The notes beneath the pieces were generated by a model, which saw only the letters and a list, made by a program, of their open reading frames with translations, was not told the origin of the DNA and did no database searches. A stretch of DNA of 64,000 bases from Pseudomonas sp. B21-056 (GTDB lineage Bacteria > Pseudomonadota > Gammaproteobacteria > Pseudomonadales > Pseudomonadaceae): contig NZ_CP087203.1 in assembly GCF_026016325.1 (NCBI RefSeq), positions 4,278,001 to 4,342,000 of the forward strand, read 5' to 3'. Of this stretch, positions 9,521 to 17,876 are shown in pieces (position 1 is the stretch's first letter; each line of letters begins with the position of its first letter). The translations under genes were made by a program, and so were the position numbers.

Positions 9521-9948
9521 GCGAGTCGCTTGCTCAGGTAAGCCGCCGAAGCCGGGCATAAGCGCTTGAACTGGACCGTCGCACAAATCGACGCGGGCGC
9601 CAGCGAACGTTCCTGCACCTGATAGCCATGAGCAGCAAAGAACGCGGTGGCGCTTTCCGTCAGCAGGTGAACCCACTCTACCCCCTCGTTTTTTGCAAAA
9701 GCTTCGAGGGCAGCCAGTACCAATGCGCCAGTGCCCTGTCCCCGTCGGCCTTCCACGACAACCAACGAGCGCAGCAATCGGTCGCTCCCCGTCCCCTCGA
9801 TCCCGCCAAACGCCACATCACTGTCTTGTTGCCTGAAACTGAAAAACCGCCGGCCGGGCAGGTTCAGGTCATCCGCGGGTAAACCGGCCAGGATGAGCGC
9901 ATCGCGCAAGGGTTCCAGGTCGTCGTTACTCAGTGCTGTCATGTGCAT
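9517..9948 (-). CDS. arsN2: ArsN2-type GNAT N-acetyltransferase
   Basis: A 143-residue acetyltransferase resembling the arsenic-resistance N-acetyltransferase ArsN2 group. Matching features are LPADDLNLPG near the N-terminus, LLRSLVVVEGRRGQGTGALV (the acetyl-CoA loop), LLTESATAFFAAHGY and the C-terminal block ending LCPASAAYL. A second ATG two codons downstream of 9948 is an alternative start. It overlaps chrA tail to tail by four bases. The pairing with chrA hints at metal/metalloid resistance, but no ars gene is adjacent, so an arsenic role is inference. Confidence 0.78.
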   Translation of the reverse strand: MHMTALSNDDLEPLRDALILAGLPADDLNLPGRRFFSFRQQDSDVAFGGIEGTGSDRLLRSLVVVEGRRGQGTGALVLAALEAFAKNEGVEWVHLLTESATAFFAAHGYQVQERSLAPASICATVQFKRLCPASAAYLSKRLA

Positions 9949-10142
9949 GGCTGTCGCTCTGTCATCGGGTCTCCCACAGGAAACTACGCCGCTCCCCCCG
10001 GTGCCCGCAACTGCGGACAGGCAACAAAATTGAACGGCCCGTACCTGACGTCACCTAATGAAGTTCGTGGCCCTGTCCAGACTCCCACGCTAAAGATCGG
10101 TAGGGCCTGAACCCGAAAAGCAACGGCGCAGGTGACCGATCC

Positions 10143-11297
10143 ATGGACTCAAGCTCCCTCGAAATCTTTACCGACACCCAGTTGCTCGGCATCTCCATCG
10201 CCAACTGGCTGCTGGCCCTCGGCGTGATGACCGTGAGTTTTATCGTCGCCAGGGCGAGCATCGGTTTCCTCCTGAGGAACGTGCGGGCCCGGGCACAGAA
10301 GCCCAACGCCTACCTCAGCCACATCGCCGTCGAAGTGCTCTCCAGCACCAGCAACACCCTGTTGTTGCTGGCTTCGATCCTGATCGGCATCGGCGTGCTG
10401 GACTTGCCGGAGCGCTGGCTCAGCCGGGTCAGCAGCCTCTGGTTCGTGGTGGCGGCCCTGCAGATGGGGCTGTGGGCCAACCGGGCGATCGCCCTCGCGC
10501 TGCTGCACTATTTCGCCCGCCACAGCCACACCGAAATCCACCAGAAAAGTGCCCTGGCGACCCTGAGCCTGTGGGGCGCGAAGGTATTTCTCTGGGCCAT
10601 GGTGCTGCTGGCGATGCTTTCCAACCTCGGCGTGAACATCACCGCGTTCATCGCCAGCCTCGGCGTCGGCGGCATCGCCGTGGCCCTCGCGGTGCAGAAT
10701 ATCCTCGGCGACCTGTTTGCCTCGCTGTCCATTGCCGTGGACAAACCCTTCGAAGTCGGTGACTTCATCGTCGTCGGCTCCCTGGCCGGCACCGTCGAAC
10801 ACGTCGGCCTGAAAACCACGCGGATCCGCAGCCTGGGCGGCGAGCAGATCGTGATGGCCAACGCCGAGATGATCAGCACCACCATCCAGAACTACAAACG
10901 GCTCCAGGAGCGACGCATCGTGTTCGAATTCGCCCTGCCCCTCGACTGCTCCACGGAGCAGCTCAGGCAGGTGCCGGTCATCGTCGAGCGCATCATCAAG
11001 GCCCAAGAAAAGACCCGCTTCGACCGCTCGCACTTTCGCGGCATCGGCCAGAGCGCGTTGGAATTCGAAACGGTGTATATCGTGCTGGACCCCAGCTACA
11101 ACATCTACATGGACATCCAGCAAGCGATCAACCTGGGCATGATGGAAGAATTCGAGAAAATCGGCGTGCGCTTCGCGATTCCGGCGCGAACCGTTCATGT
11201 CGCTTCCCTGCCGCACATGCCGATGCAACCTGCCAGGGACAGCGAACAGGAAACAACCTCGGCGCAGGCAACGCCGAGATATCAGGCGCGGCGTTAG
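10143..11297 (+). CDS. MscS-family mechanosensitive channel
   Basis: A 384-residue small-conductance channel protein that releases solutes on hypo-osmotic shock. Four hydrophobic segments lie in the first 190 residues. The pore-lining third helix region reads LGVNITAFIASLGVGG followed by AVALAVQNILGDLFASL, and the cytoplasmic beta domain begins at DKPFEVGDFIVVG. The C-terminal part (about 260-360) is the MscS vestibule. The last 25 residues are polar and low complexity. Start ATG at 10143; no cotranscribed neighbour. Confidence 0.92.
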   Translation: MDSSSLEIFTDTQLLGISIANWLLALGVMTVSFIVARASIGFLLRNVRARAQKPNAYLSHIAVEVLSSTSNTLLLLASILIGIGVLDLPERWLSRVSSLWFVVAALQMGLWANRAIALALLHYFARHSHTEIHQKSALATLSLWGAKVFLWAMVLLAMLSNLGVNITAFIASLGVGGIAVALAVQNILGDLFASLSIAVDKPFEVGDFIVVGSLAGTVEHVGLKTTRIRSLGGEQIVMANAEMISTTIQNYKRLQERRIVFEFALPLDCSTEQLRQVPVIVERIIKAQEKTRFDRSHFRGIGQSALEFETVYIVLDPSYNIYMDIQQAINLGMMEEFEKIGVRFAIPARTVHVASLPHMPMQPARDSEQETTSAQATPRYQARR

Positions 11298-11410
11298 TAT
11301 CGACCTGCCCCACCGGGATGCCGACCAAATCTGGTTACAACTCATGGAGTGAACGTAGCATTTAAGTCCATTAGCATTGCTGAAAAGTAAGCCACTGGCG
11401 TACATTAGCG

Positions 11411-11725
11411 ATGATTTTTATTGAGACTCCTATTTTTACCCGTCGGGCCAATGAGTTGATGAATGACGATGATTATTCGACCTTACAGGCGACACTAGTC
11501 CGCAATCCCTCGGCAGGCGACGTAATCGAAGCGACCGGTGGGATTCGAAAGATCCGTATCGCTGCTAAAGGCCATGGCAAACGAGGCGGTGCCAGGGTGA
11601 TTTACTACCATTTCGTCGCTGATTCGCAGATCGCGTTATTGATGATATATCCGAAAAATGAACAACAAGACTTGACCGTCGATCAGCGTAAAGCAATGAA
11701 AACGATCGTTGAGCACTGGAGATAG
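11411..11725 (+). CDS. HigB2/RelE-family toxin
   Basis: A 104-residue predicted ribosome-dependent mRNA interferase of the RelE/HigB2 type. The pattern FIETPIFTRRANELM - NPSAGDVIEATGGIRKIRIAAKGHGKRGGARVIYY closely follows the Vibrio HigB2 layout, with the basic stretch KGHGKRGG and the C-terminal YPKNEQQDLT block. It precedes its antitoxin by 2 bases, the inverted toxin-first order typical of hig loci. The region is more AT-rich than the flanking core genes, consistent with mobility. Confidence 0.88.
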   Translation: MIFIETPIFTRRANELMNDDDYSTLQATLVRNPSAGDVIEATGGIRKIRIAAKGHGKRGGARVIYYHFVADSQIALLMIYPKNEQQDLTVDQRKAMKTIVEHWR

Positions 11726-11727
11726 CC

Positions 11728-12015
11728 ATGAGCAAATTTTTCGATGAGCTGATGGAAAGCGTGCAGCAGATGGATGAAATCGTCCGAGGCGAGCGTCAGC
11801 CATCCCGAAAGTTCGTTGTCGATGCATTGCAAGTTAAAGAAATACGCAAGGCCACTGGCCTGACCCAGGCAAAATTCGCAGCGCTGATCGATGTTCAGCT
11901 AGGTACTCTTCGCAACTGGGAACAAGGACGTCGTGCGCCAACCGGCCCCGCTAGAGCTCTGTTAAGGGCGATCCATAATGACCCTGAGCATGTCATCAGT
12001 GCCTTGGCAGTTTAA
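11728..12015 (+). CDS. HigA2/NadS-type antitoxin with XRE helix-turn-helix
   Basis: A 95-residue DNA-binding antitoxin. Residues about 35-90 form a Cro/CI-type helix-turn-helix (VKEIRKATGLTQAKFAALI, then LRNWEQGRRAPTGPARALL). The N-terminal 30 residues probably wrap the toxin. It starts 2 bases after the toxin stop, so the two are co-translated, and it should repress the shared promoter upstream of 11411. Confidence 0.9.
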   Translation: MSKFFDELMESVQQMDEIVRGERQPSRKFVVDALQVKEIRKATGLTQAKFAALIDVQLGTLRNWEQGRRAPTGPARALLRAIHNDPEHVISALAV

Positions 12016-12312
12016 CGAAACAAATTATTCATCTGCTCCCACAGGGGGATCGACGGTCAGACGCAGAGATCAGGCTCAACTGGAATAATGTGGGAGCGAG
12101 CCTGCTCGCGATAGCGGTGGGTCAGCCAGCATTGATGCAAAGGACCGGATGCCATCGCGAGCAGGCTCGCTCCCACAGAAAATAGCGGGAGACTGCTCTG
12201 CCAGAGCAACCCGTCGCGCCCCGACCCTCGACATTCCGCCATGACCCAACGCAAATAACCCTCAGCCTCCATCAGCTAAGCTCATCCCATCACGACGACA
12301 GGGAGCATCGAC
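12016..12312. other. gene-free stretch dominated by a REP pair
   Basis: Between the antitoxin and the next gene there is only the REP pair annotated separately and short flanks. GGGAGCATCGAC just before 12313 is the ribosome site of the following gene. Confidence 0.7.
12089..12178. repeat. REP pair (inverted, fluorescens type)
   Basis: TGTGGGAGCGAGCCTGCTCG and its reverse complement are separated by about 40 bases, the same element as at 12-103. It can fold into a long hairpin downstream of the hig pair. Confidence 0.93.
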
Positions 12313-12792
12313 ATGAGCAAGGCAGACAAGCTGGCAGCCAAACTGAGGCAAACCCGGCAAACCCATGCCGGCACCGATACCAACGCCGACCTGGCGATTG
12401 AGCATTGGCCCGCCCAGGTCTACGAGTTGTATCACCAGATCGAAACCTGGCTGGCGCCGGTCTGCGAGGCCGGGCTGACGATTCGACGCAATCCCACTCA
12501 CGTGTTCGAAAGCCACTCCAGCGGTTCGACGTACAACTACGCCATCGATCAATTGATCATGGAAGGTAACCATCAGCGCATCGAGCTCGACCCGATTGCC
12601 CGCTTCTCCTCTCAGGGAGACGGCTGCATCGAGATCCATATGAAGGGACAGACGCGCTGCCTTCTGCGGACCGTCGGCGAGCATGGTGAATCGCGGTGGC
12701 ATGTCCAATCGAACGGGCAACCGCAACCCGATCCCGTAGTGCTGGACGAAGAGGCGTTGCTTGCGCTGGTAGAGAAAGGTTTGGGGCTTTAA
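12313..12792 (+). CDS. conserved hypothetical protein (159 aa)
   Basis: I do not recognise a domain. The 159-residue protein is soluble with no signal or membrane helix. It has a charged N-terminus (MSKADKLAAKLRQTRQ), a middle section with helical WLAPVCEAGLTIRR and beta-rich stretches, and a C-terminus ending in acidic LDEEALLALVEKGL. The ATG has a clear GGGAGC 8 bases upstream and GC-rich third positions, so it is likely a real gene. It stands alone between REP DNA and a convergent small gene. Confidence 0.72.
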   Translation: MSKADKLAAKLRQTRQTHAGTDTNADLAIEHWPAQVYELYHQIETWLAPVCEAGLTIRRNPTHVFESHSSGSTYNYAIDQLIMEGNHQRIELDPIARFSSQGDGCIEIHMKGQTRCLLRTVGEHGESRWHVQSNGQPQPDPVVLDEEALLALVEKGLGL

Positions 12793-12802
12793 TGCACGCG
12801 GC

Positions 12803-13090
12803 TTAATTGCTGGCCTGAGAGGGCGACTGGAGTGTCACGCCGATGCCGATTTCAGCCTCTGGCAACTTCACTCGCGCCATCGGCCGTCCCACCAGAATGT
12901 TCAAGGCGTTGTCGATCTCATCGGCCGCGCCTTGTGCATATTGGGCATTCGCCCAGTTCCAGTAGCGACCGGACATCAATCCGCCCACCGCCTGGGCACA
13001 CAGCTCGTCACTGCCGACACCCATTTTCCCCGCAGCAGCGATAACGGCCATAAGGGCTTGCTCCAACTGGGAAATTCGTTCGGTAGACAC
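12803..13090 (-). CDS. hypothetical protein (95 aa)
   Basis: A small soluble protein with no recognised domain. Residues 5-35 look helical (ISQLEQALMAVIAAAGKMG), followed by YWNWANAQYAQGAADEIDNAL. The frame opens with GTG at 13090; an internal Met at residue 14 is the alternative. It is convergent with the preceding unknown gene, 10 bases apart. Moderate confidence rests on codon bias only. Confidence 0.55.
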   Translation of the reverse strand: MSTERISQLEQALMAVIAAAGKMGVGSDELCAQAVGGLMSGRYWNWANAQYAQGAADEIDNALNILVGRPMARVKLPEAEIGIGVTLQSPSQASN

Positions 13091-13427
13091 TACTGATGGC
13101 CCGATAGATCGCGAATGCAGAGCTTACCAAGATATCAATAGGCCACCAACTGCAAGCGCTCAACGGTCGCTTGTCTGGCGCGCCGCCCAAACGGGATATT
13201 GCGGCGGTGCGAGGAAAGGCCTGATGCAAAACATCTGTGGCGAGGGGATTTATCCCCGCTGGGCTGCGAAGCGGCCCCCAAGGCAGTCAAACATAATCTG
13301 TCTGATACATTGAGGTGCCTGTGTTCAGGGCTGCTTCGCAACCCAGCGGGGATAAATCCCCTCGCCACAGATGCTATGTGTTTGCTTAGGTGCAAACACC
13401 ACTGGCTTTCTCTTGCAGAGGATAATC
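13091..13427. other. 337-base gene-free stretch holding a long palindromic repeat
   Basis: No convincing ORF. The main content is the GGGGATAAATCCCC-type inverted repeat annotated at 13232-13373. Confidence 0.6.
13232..13373. repeat. long inverted repeat, second Pseudomonas family
   Basis: Arms CATCTGTGGCGAGGGGATTT... and its reverse complement are separated by about 80 bases. Each arm carries the self-complementary GGGGATTTATCCCC. A lone half-element of the same family occurs at 48109-48138. This is distinct from the GTGGGAGCGAGCC REP. Confidence 0.9.
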
Positions 13428-14891
13428 TCATTTCGCCAAGGCAATACACTTCAACGCCAGAATCATCGTCGGGTCCACCAGCGCCACCGTGTGCCCATTG
13501 ATCTCAAACGCCTCACAGTGCTCAAGCACCAAGGGCAATTCCGTGCACCCCAGGATCAACACCCCAGCCCCCAGTTCGCACAGATGCTCGGCCGCCAGCA
13601 GCAACTGCTCCTTGCAAAGCCCCTGAGTGAAACCGGCCTTGATCCCCCGTGGTCCGTAGATGGCGTCCATGACCATGGCCTGATAATCGACACCCGGCGT
13701 CAGGATCTGCAGCCCGGCACGGCGTGCGGCCTGATGATAGACCTGGCTCTGTACCGTACCGGAAGTCGCCAGGAGCCCGATGGTCTTGCCCGGCCCATGC
13801 TTGTGCAGGATCCACTCCACCGTCTCGCTCAACATGTTCACGATAGGCACGCGCAGGTGCGTCTGGATGCGCTCGACAAAGGCATGGGCGGTGTTGCAAG
13901 GAATGGCGATGGCGTCGACGCCCGCGCTTTCGAGCCGCTTGCAGGTGGCATACATCGCCAGGGTCGGATCGGTTTCACCTCGCAGCAGGTTGGCCGTTCG
14001 GTCTGGTATCTGCGGGTTCTGCTCCACCACCATCCGGATGTGGTCCTGGTCCCTGTCCGCCGGCGTATGGGCCACCACCTTGGCCATGAAATCCACCGTG
14101 GCGGCAGGCCCGACGCCGCCCACGATGCCCAGCTTGAAGGTCGGTCGACCTGGCGGTGTCCGGTCCAGCGTTGCGAAGTCAGCGTAGATCGAGTTGATGT
14201 CCAGCACAGCCATGCCCCGCCGCTGCAGCTCGGCACAGACCAATGAAAGCTCAGTCATGCCGGGCACGATGACGGTCGCCCCCTGGGCCTGTAGCGAGAG
14301 ACACGCCTGGTGCAACGCTTCCAGTGGCGCGCCCTCCAGGTGACCGTCCTTGATGCCGTCGAGGCCGTACATGGCTTCCATCAACGCCGATTGAGCCTCA
14401 ACGTCGGGGTAGACGATCCGGAAGTCCTCCGCGAAGTAGCGCTCGAACAATCCACAGTGGCGCACGAAGTCGGAGGCAATGACACCCAACGTCGCCCGGG
14501 GCTGGACGGTGCGCCTGACGTACCGGGCCAGAGCCGCCATCATGTCCAGCACCGCAATGCCCAGCTCCTCCTCGATTTCCGCGCGAAAGGTGTGGCTGGC
14601 GAAGCACGGGAGCATCACCGCATCGAAGCCCTTTTCCTCGAACGACTTGCACACCTGGAACACATAGAACTTGCGCGACGTCATGCTCGCGCCCTGGTCC
14701 AGGGGCAGCAGCACGTCCTTGAACGGATGCTGCTCGACCAAAAAATGGTAGCGGCCCTGATCCTCGAGCACCGCCCTGGACTTGACCAGTTTGTAGAACA
14801 GATCGCCTCCGGCCAGTGAGCCAAGCCCGCCGATGATGCCCAGCTTCCGAACCGCGGACGCTTTTTGGGTCGACTTTGCTTTAACCTTCAT
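13428..14891 (-). CDS. tandem-domain aspartate/glutamate racemase family protein
   Basis: A 487-residue fusion of two Asp/Glu racemase domains, twice the normal length. Domain 1 (about 15-245) begins KLGIIGGLGSLAG and domain 2 (about 252-487) begins KLGIVGGVGPAAT. These enzymes need two cysteines. Domain 2 has both: Cys332 in IPCNTAH and Cys449 in LGCTELP. Domain 1 has Cys96 in LPCFASH, but the second position is Met212 (PGMTELS), so it is probably inactive or altered. The start ATG has AGGAG 8 bases upstream. It is 11 bases after the symporter gene in the same operon, suggesting uptake and racemisation of Asp, Glu or a related acid. Confidence 0.87.
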   Translation of the reverse strand: MKVKAKSTQKASAVRKLGIIGGLGSLAGGDLFYKLVKSRAVLEDQGRYHFLVEQHPFKDVLLPLDQGASMTSRKFYVFQVCKSFEEKGFDAVMLPCFASHTFRAEIEEELGIAVLDMMAALARYVRRTVQPRATLGVIASDFVRHCGLFERYFAEDFRIVYPDVEAQSALMEAMYGLDGIKDGHLEGAPLEALHQACLSLQAQGATVIVPGMTELSLVCAELQRRGMAVLDINSIYADFATLDRTPPGRPTFKLGIVGGVGPAATVDFMAKVVAHTPADRDQDHIRMVVEQNPQIPDRTANLLRGETDPTLAMYATCKRLESAGVDAIAIPCNTAHAFVERIQTHLRVPIVNMLSETVEWILHKHGPGKTIGLLATSGTVQSQVYHQAARRAGLQILTPGVDYQAMVMDAIYGPRGIKAGFTQGLCKEQLLLAAEHLCELGAGVLILGCTELPLVLEHCEAFEINGHTVALVDPTMILALKCIALAK

Positions 14892-14902
14892 GGCGCGGCT
14901 CC

Positions 14903-16198
14903 TTACACAACCGGAACCGGTTCGGCTCGAGACCGGACGGGCACAGGGGCGTCGCTGTGCTCAGCAGGCTCCTCCTGAGGTTCGGATTGAGCGACCACCG
15001 CCGTGGCGATGCTATTGCCCACCACGTTGGTGGCCGTGCGCGCCATGTCCAGGAACTGGTCGATGCCGATGATCAGCAGCAGCCCCGCCTCGGGAAGATT
15101 GAACATCGGCAACGTGGCCGCGACTACCACGACCGAGGCCCGTGCCACGCCGGCCATGCCTTTGCTGGTGATCATCAGCGTCAGGAGAATCAACATTTGC
15201 TGAGTGAAACTCAGGTCAATGTTGTAGGCCTGGGCGATGAACAGGATGGCGAACGCCTGGTACATCATCGAGCCGTCCAGGTTGAACGAATAACCCAGGG
15301 GCAGCACGAAGCTGGACACACGCTTGGGCGCGCCGAACTTCTCCAGCGCCTCGATGGTTTTCGGGTAGGCGGACTCACTGCTGGCGGTGGAGAAGGCCAG
15401 GAGAATAGGCTCGCGGATGAGCTTGCCGAGGCGGAAAACCGAGCGTCCGAGGAACAGGTAGCCGGCACCGAACAACAACGCCCAGAGGATCAGGATGCCC
15501 AGGTAGAACTCGCCGATCAGCTTGCCATAGTCCACCAGCAAGCCGAGCCCCTGGGTGGTGATGGCCGAGGCGATGGCGGCAAACACGCCAATCGGCGCGA
15601 AGGCCATGACGTAGTCGGTGATCTTGAACATCACCTTCGCCAACTCTTCGATGGCGTCTGTGATCCGGGTGTAACCCGCCCGCTTGACGCCGGCCAGTGC
15701 GAAACCAAAGAACAGCGAGAACACCACGATCTGCAGGATCTCGTTGTTCGCCATGGCTTCGGCAATGCTGCGGGGGAACACGTGGCCGATGAACGCCTTG
15801 AGGCTGAAATCCCCCGTGTTGACCGGCACCGCCGCTGTCGCATGTTGCGCAACGTCCAGGTTCAGCCCGGCGCCCGGTTGAAACAGATTCACCAGCCCCA
15901 TTCCGATCAGGAGCGAAACGATGGACGCCGTCACGAACCAGGCCATCGCCCGAGCACCAATGCGCCCCACGGAACGGGAGTTGCCCATGCTGGCAATGCC
16001 GCCGACCAAGGTCGCGAAAACCAGGGGAGCAATAATCATCTTGATCATGCGCAGGAAAATGTCGGTGACCATCGAAAAGTAACCGGCAATCTCCTTGGCG
16101 CTTTGCTCGCTCCCTGCGAAATGGTGACACGCCCAACCCACCAGCACGCCCAGGGCAATGCCCATTGCAATTCGACGCGGGAGCTTATTCTTCTTCAC
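14903..16198 (-). CDS. dicarboxylate/amino acid:cation symporter (DAACS family)
   Basis: A 431-residue inner-membrane symporter for glutamate, aspartate or C4-dicarboxylates. It shows the family layout of eight helices plus re-entrant loops: FLRMIKMIIAPLVFATLVGG near residue 48, the serine-rich AFSTASSESAYPKT (about 271-284), the FNLDGSMMYQAF motif (about 308-320) and DMARTATNVVGNSIATAVV with the substrate-binding Asp/Arg/Thr/Asn. It opens with GTG at 16198, preceded by GAGGACAACACC. The downstream gene is the tandem racemase; the divergent LysR gene probably controls both. Confidence 0.9.
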   Translation of the reverse strand: MKKNKLPRRIAMGIALGVLVGWACHHFAGSEQSAKEIAGYFSMVTDIFLRMIKMIIAPLVFATLVGGIASMGNSRSVGRIGARAMAWFVTASIVSLLIGMGLVNLFQPGAGLNLDVAQHATAAVPVNTGDFSLKAFIGHVFPRSIAEAMANNEILQIVVFSLFFGFALAGVKRAGYTRITDAIEELAKVMFKITDYVMAFAPIGVFAAIASAITTQGLGLLVDYGKLIGEFYLGILILWALLFGAGYLFLGRSVFRLGKLIREPILLAFSTASSESAYPKTIEALEKFGAPKRVSSFVLPLGYSFNLDGSMMYQAFAILFIAQAYNIDLSFTQQMLILLTLMITSKGMAGVARASVVVVAATLPMFNLPEAGLLLIIGIDQFLDMARTATNVVGNSIATAVVAQSEPQEEPAEHSDAPVPVRSRAEPVPVV

Positions 16199-16379
16199 GG
16201 TGTTGTCCTCAAGTAGTTCTTGGAGTTTTTTACTTGGCAGGATCGATTCTAAAGAGCGGATCTGGCGAGATGATGAGTAATCCGGCTACCTCCATGCGCT
16301 TTTGGAATAGTTACGCAACAGCCGCGCCGGGCCGGGCGATTGCGACGTAAACTGGCGCCTCTATAGCGGGAGATCGGGT

Positions 16380-17288
16380 ATGCAACTCAAATGGCTGGAT
16401 GACCTTCTGGCGATCGCCGAGTGGAAAAACTTCTCCCGCGCCGCCGAAGTCCGTTGCGTGACGCAATCGGCCTTGTCACGCCGTATCCGTTCACTCGAGG
16501 AATGGGTGGGGGTCAAGCTGGTGGATCGCGGGACCTACCCGGTCCAGCTGACGGCGGCGGGCATCACCTTTTGCGAGGAAAGCAGAGAAGCTCTCGCCGG
16601 CTTGCTGCGGCTGCGCTCGACGTTGCGCGACGTGGAACGGATGCCGGGCCGCTCCATCCAGATCACTGCGGCCCACAGCCTTTCGATGACCTTCCTGCCG
16701 AAATGGCTTTCCCAGTTCCAGCAGCACAACGAACAGTTCAACGCCCGGGTCGTCGCCGCCAACATCCACGACGCCGTCATCGCCCTCGAAGAAGGCAACT
16801 GCGATTTGATGATGGTCTATCACCACCCGCTCGCCCCTATCCTGCTGGACGCCGAACGCTTCGGCAGCCTGACCCTCGGCCATGACGCCTTCATCCCCGT
16901 GTGCGCCCCCAATGCCAAAGGCGAACCGCTGTTCCGCCTGCCCGGCCGCGCCGGCAAACCGGTGCCCTACCTGGCCTACACCGCCACCACCTTCCTCGGC
17001 CGCGTCGCCGACATCGTCATCCGCAACGGCCCTGCACCGACAGCATTGGAGCGCTGCTATGAGGCCGACATGGCAATGCTGCTGATGCGCATGGCAATCG
17101 AGGGCTACGGCGTGGCCTGGCTGCCGCAAAGCGCGGTGGCCGATGAATTGGAGCGAGGGTTGTTGGTCCGGGCTGGGGATGAAGCGTGGAGCACGCAGTT
17201 GGAGATTCGCTCGTACTGTGCGATTGCCAATCGGAACCCGACGATGCGCAAGTTGTGGAAGACGTTGGAGAGGGCTTCGTTGCGCTGA
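16380..17288 (+). CDS. LysR-family regulator (HypT/YjiE-like)
   Basis: A 302-residue regulator with an N-terminal winged helix-turn-helix (residues 1-60: WKNFSRAAEVRCVTQSALSRRIRSLEEWVG) and a C-terminal substrate-binding domain. The overall pattern recalls the HypT/YjiE branch, including the conserved AAHSLSMTFLPKW segment. It is divergent from the symporter-racemase operon with a 181-base shared region, so it is the likely regulator of that operon. Ribosome site GGGAGATCGGGT precedes the ATG. Confidence 0.88.
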   Translation: MQLKWLDDLLAIAEWKNFSRAAEVRCVTQSALSRRIRSLEEWVGVKLVDRGTYPVQLTAAGITFCEESREALAGLLRLRSTLRDVERMPGRSIQITAAHSLSMTFLPKWLSQFQQHNEQFNARVVAANIHDAVIALEEGNCDLMMVYHHPLAPILLDAERFGSLTLGHDAFIPVCAPNAKGEPLFRLPGRAGKPVPYLAYTATTFLGRVADIVIRNGPAPTALERCYEADMAMLLMRMAIEGYGVAWLPQSAVADELERGLLVRAGDEAWSTQLEIRSYCAIANRNPTMRKLWKTLERASLR

Positions 17289-17473
17289 TCGGTACGCGTT
17301 ACGAAACGACGAGTCAATTTTCTGGATGTAAATCTGTTTATGGGCTATCCGTTCGGCGAACACGGCTCATTGAAGCTGTCGTCTTGAGCCAGTGGCACTC
17401 GAAAGCATGGTGCCAGAATCTGTCACGGCGCAGCTCTACATTGTGTTTTTCCGCACCGTAGAGGAACACTGCA

Positions 17474-17851
17474 ATGATTGCCCCCCATGCCACAGCTCTG
17501 GAAACAGCTCGCACATATGTCAACGCAATAGCTGACAAGAATGTCGAGACCATTCTCTCGATCTCCGCCAAAAATATTATTTGCACGTCACCCCTCGGAC
17601 GAATCACCGGCATTGAAGGCTTCAGGGCGTTCCACGATGGTTTCTCCAAGATGATCACGACGCTGACCGTTCTCGCCATTTATGGCGATGACAATCAGGC
17701 TGTTGTCATCTACGACGCCCAAACCCATCCAGTGCCGCACTCGGTCGTTGCAGAACTCCTCAAAGTCCAGAACGGCAAGCTCGTTTCTACCGATGTGATC
17801 TATGACGCCACACCGTTCGCTGCCTATATGGCAACGGTTCAACCCCACTAA
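17474..17851 (+). CDS. NTF2-like/SnoaL-fold protein
   Basis: A 125-residue protein of the nuclear-transport-factor-2-like fold: N-terminal helices (ETARTYVNAIADKNVETILS), ISPLGRITGIEGFRAFHDGF-like middle and beta strands to the end. Many such proteins are small isomerases, hydrolases or ligand-binding subunits; no catalytic pair can be assigned here. The ATG has a GAGGAACACTGCA ribosome site. The next gene starts 25 bases after the stop, so they are probably cotranscribed. Confidence 0.75.
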   Translation: MIAPHATALETARTYVNAIADKNVETILSISAKNIICTSPLGRITGIEGFRAFHDGFSKMITTLTVLAIYGDDNQAVVIYDAQTHPVPHSVVAELLKVQNGKLVSTDVIYDATPFAAYMATVQPH

Positions 17852-17876
17852 AACAACGCTCGAGCGAGGCATCCAG

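Noticed and set aside
11377..11406. Promoter TTGCTG-N18-TACATT before the HigB2 gene
   Set aside because: It would place the transcription start at or past the ATG, so the toxin would be leaderless; not convincing enough to list.
12089..12178. Repeated GTGGGAGCGAGCC units as a possible CRISPR
   Set aside because: Units are inverted pairs scattered over the window, not direct repeats with spacers.
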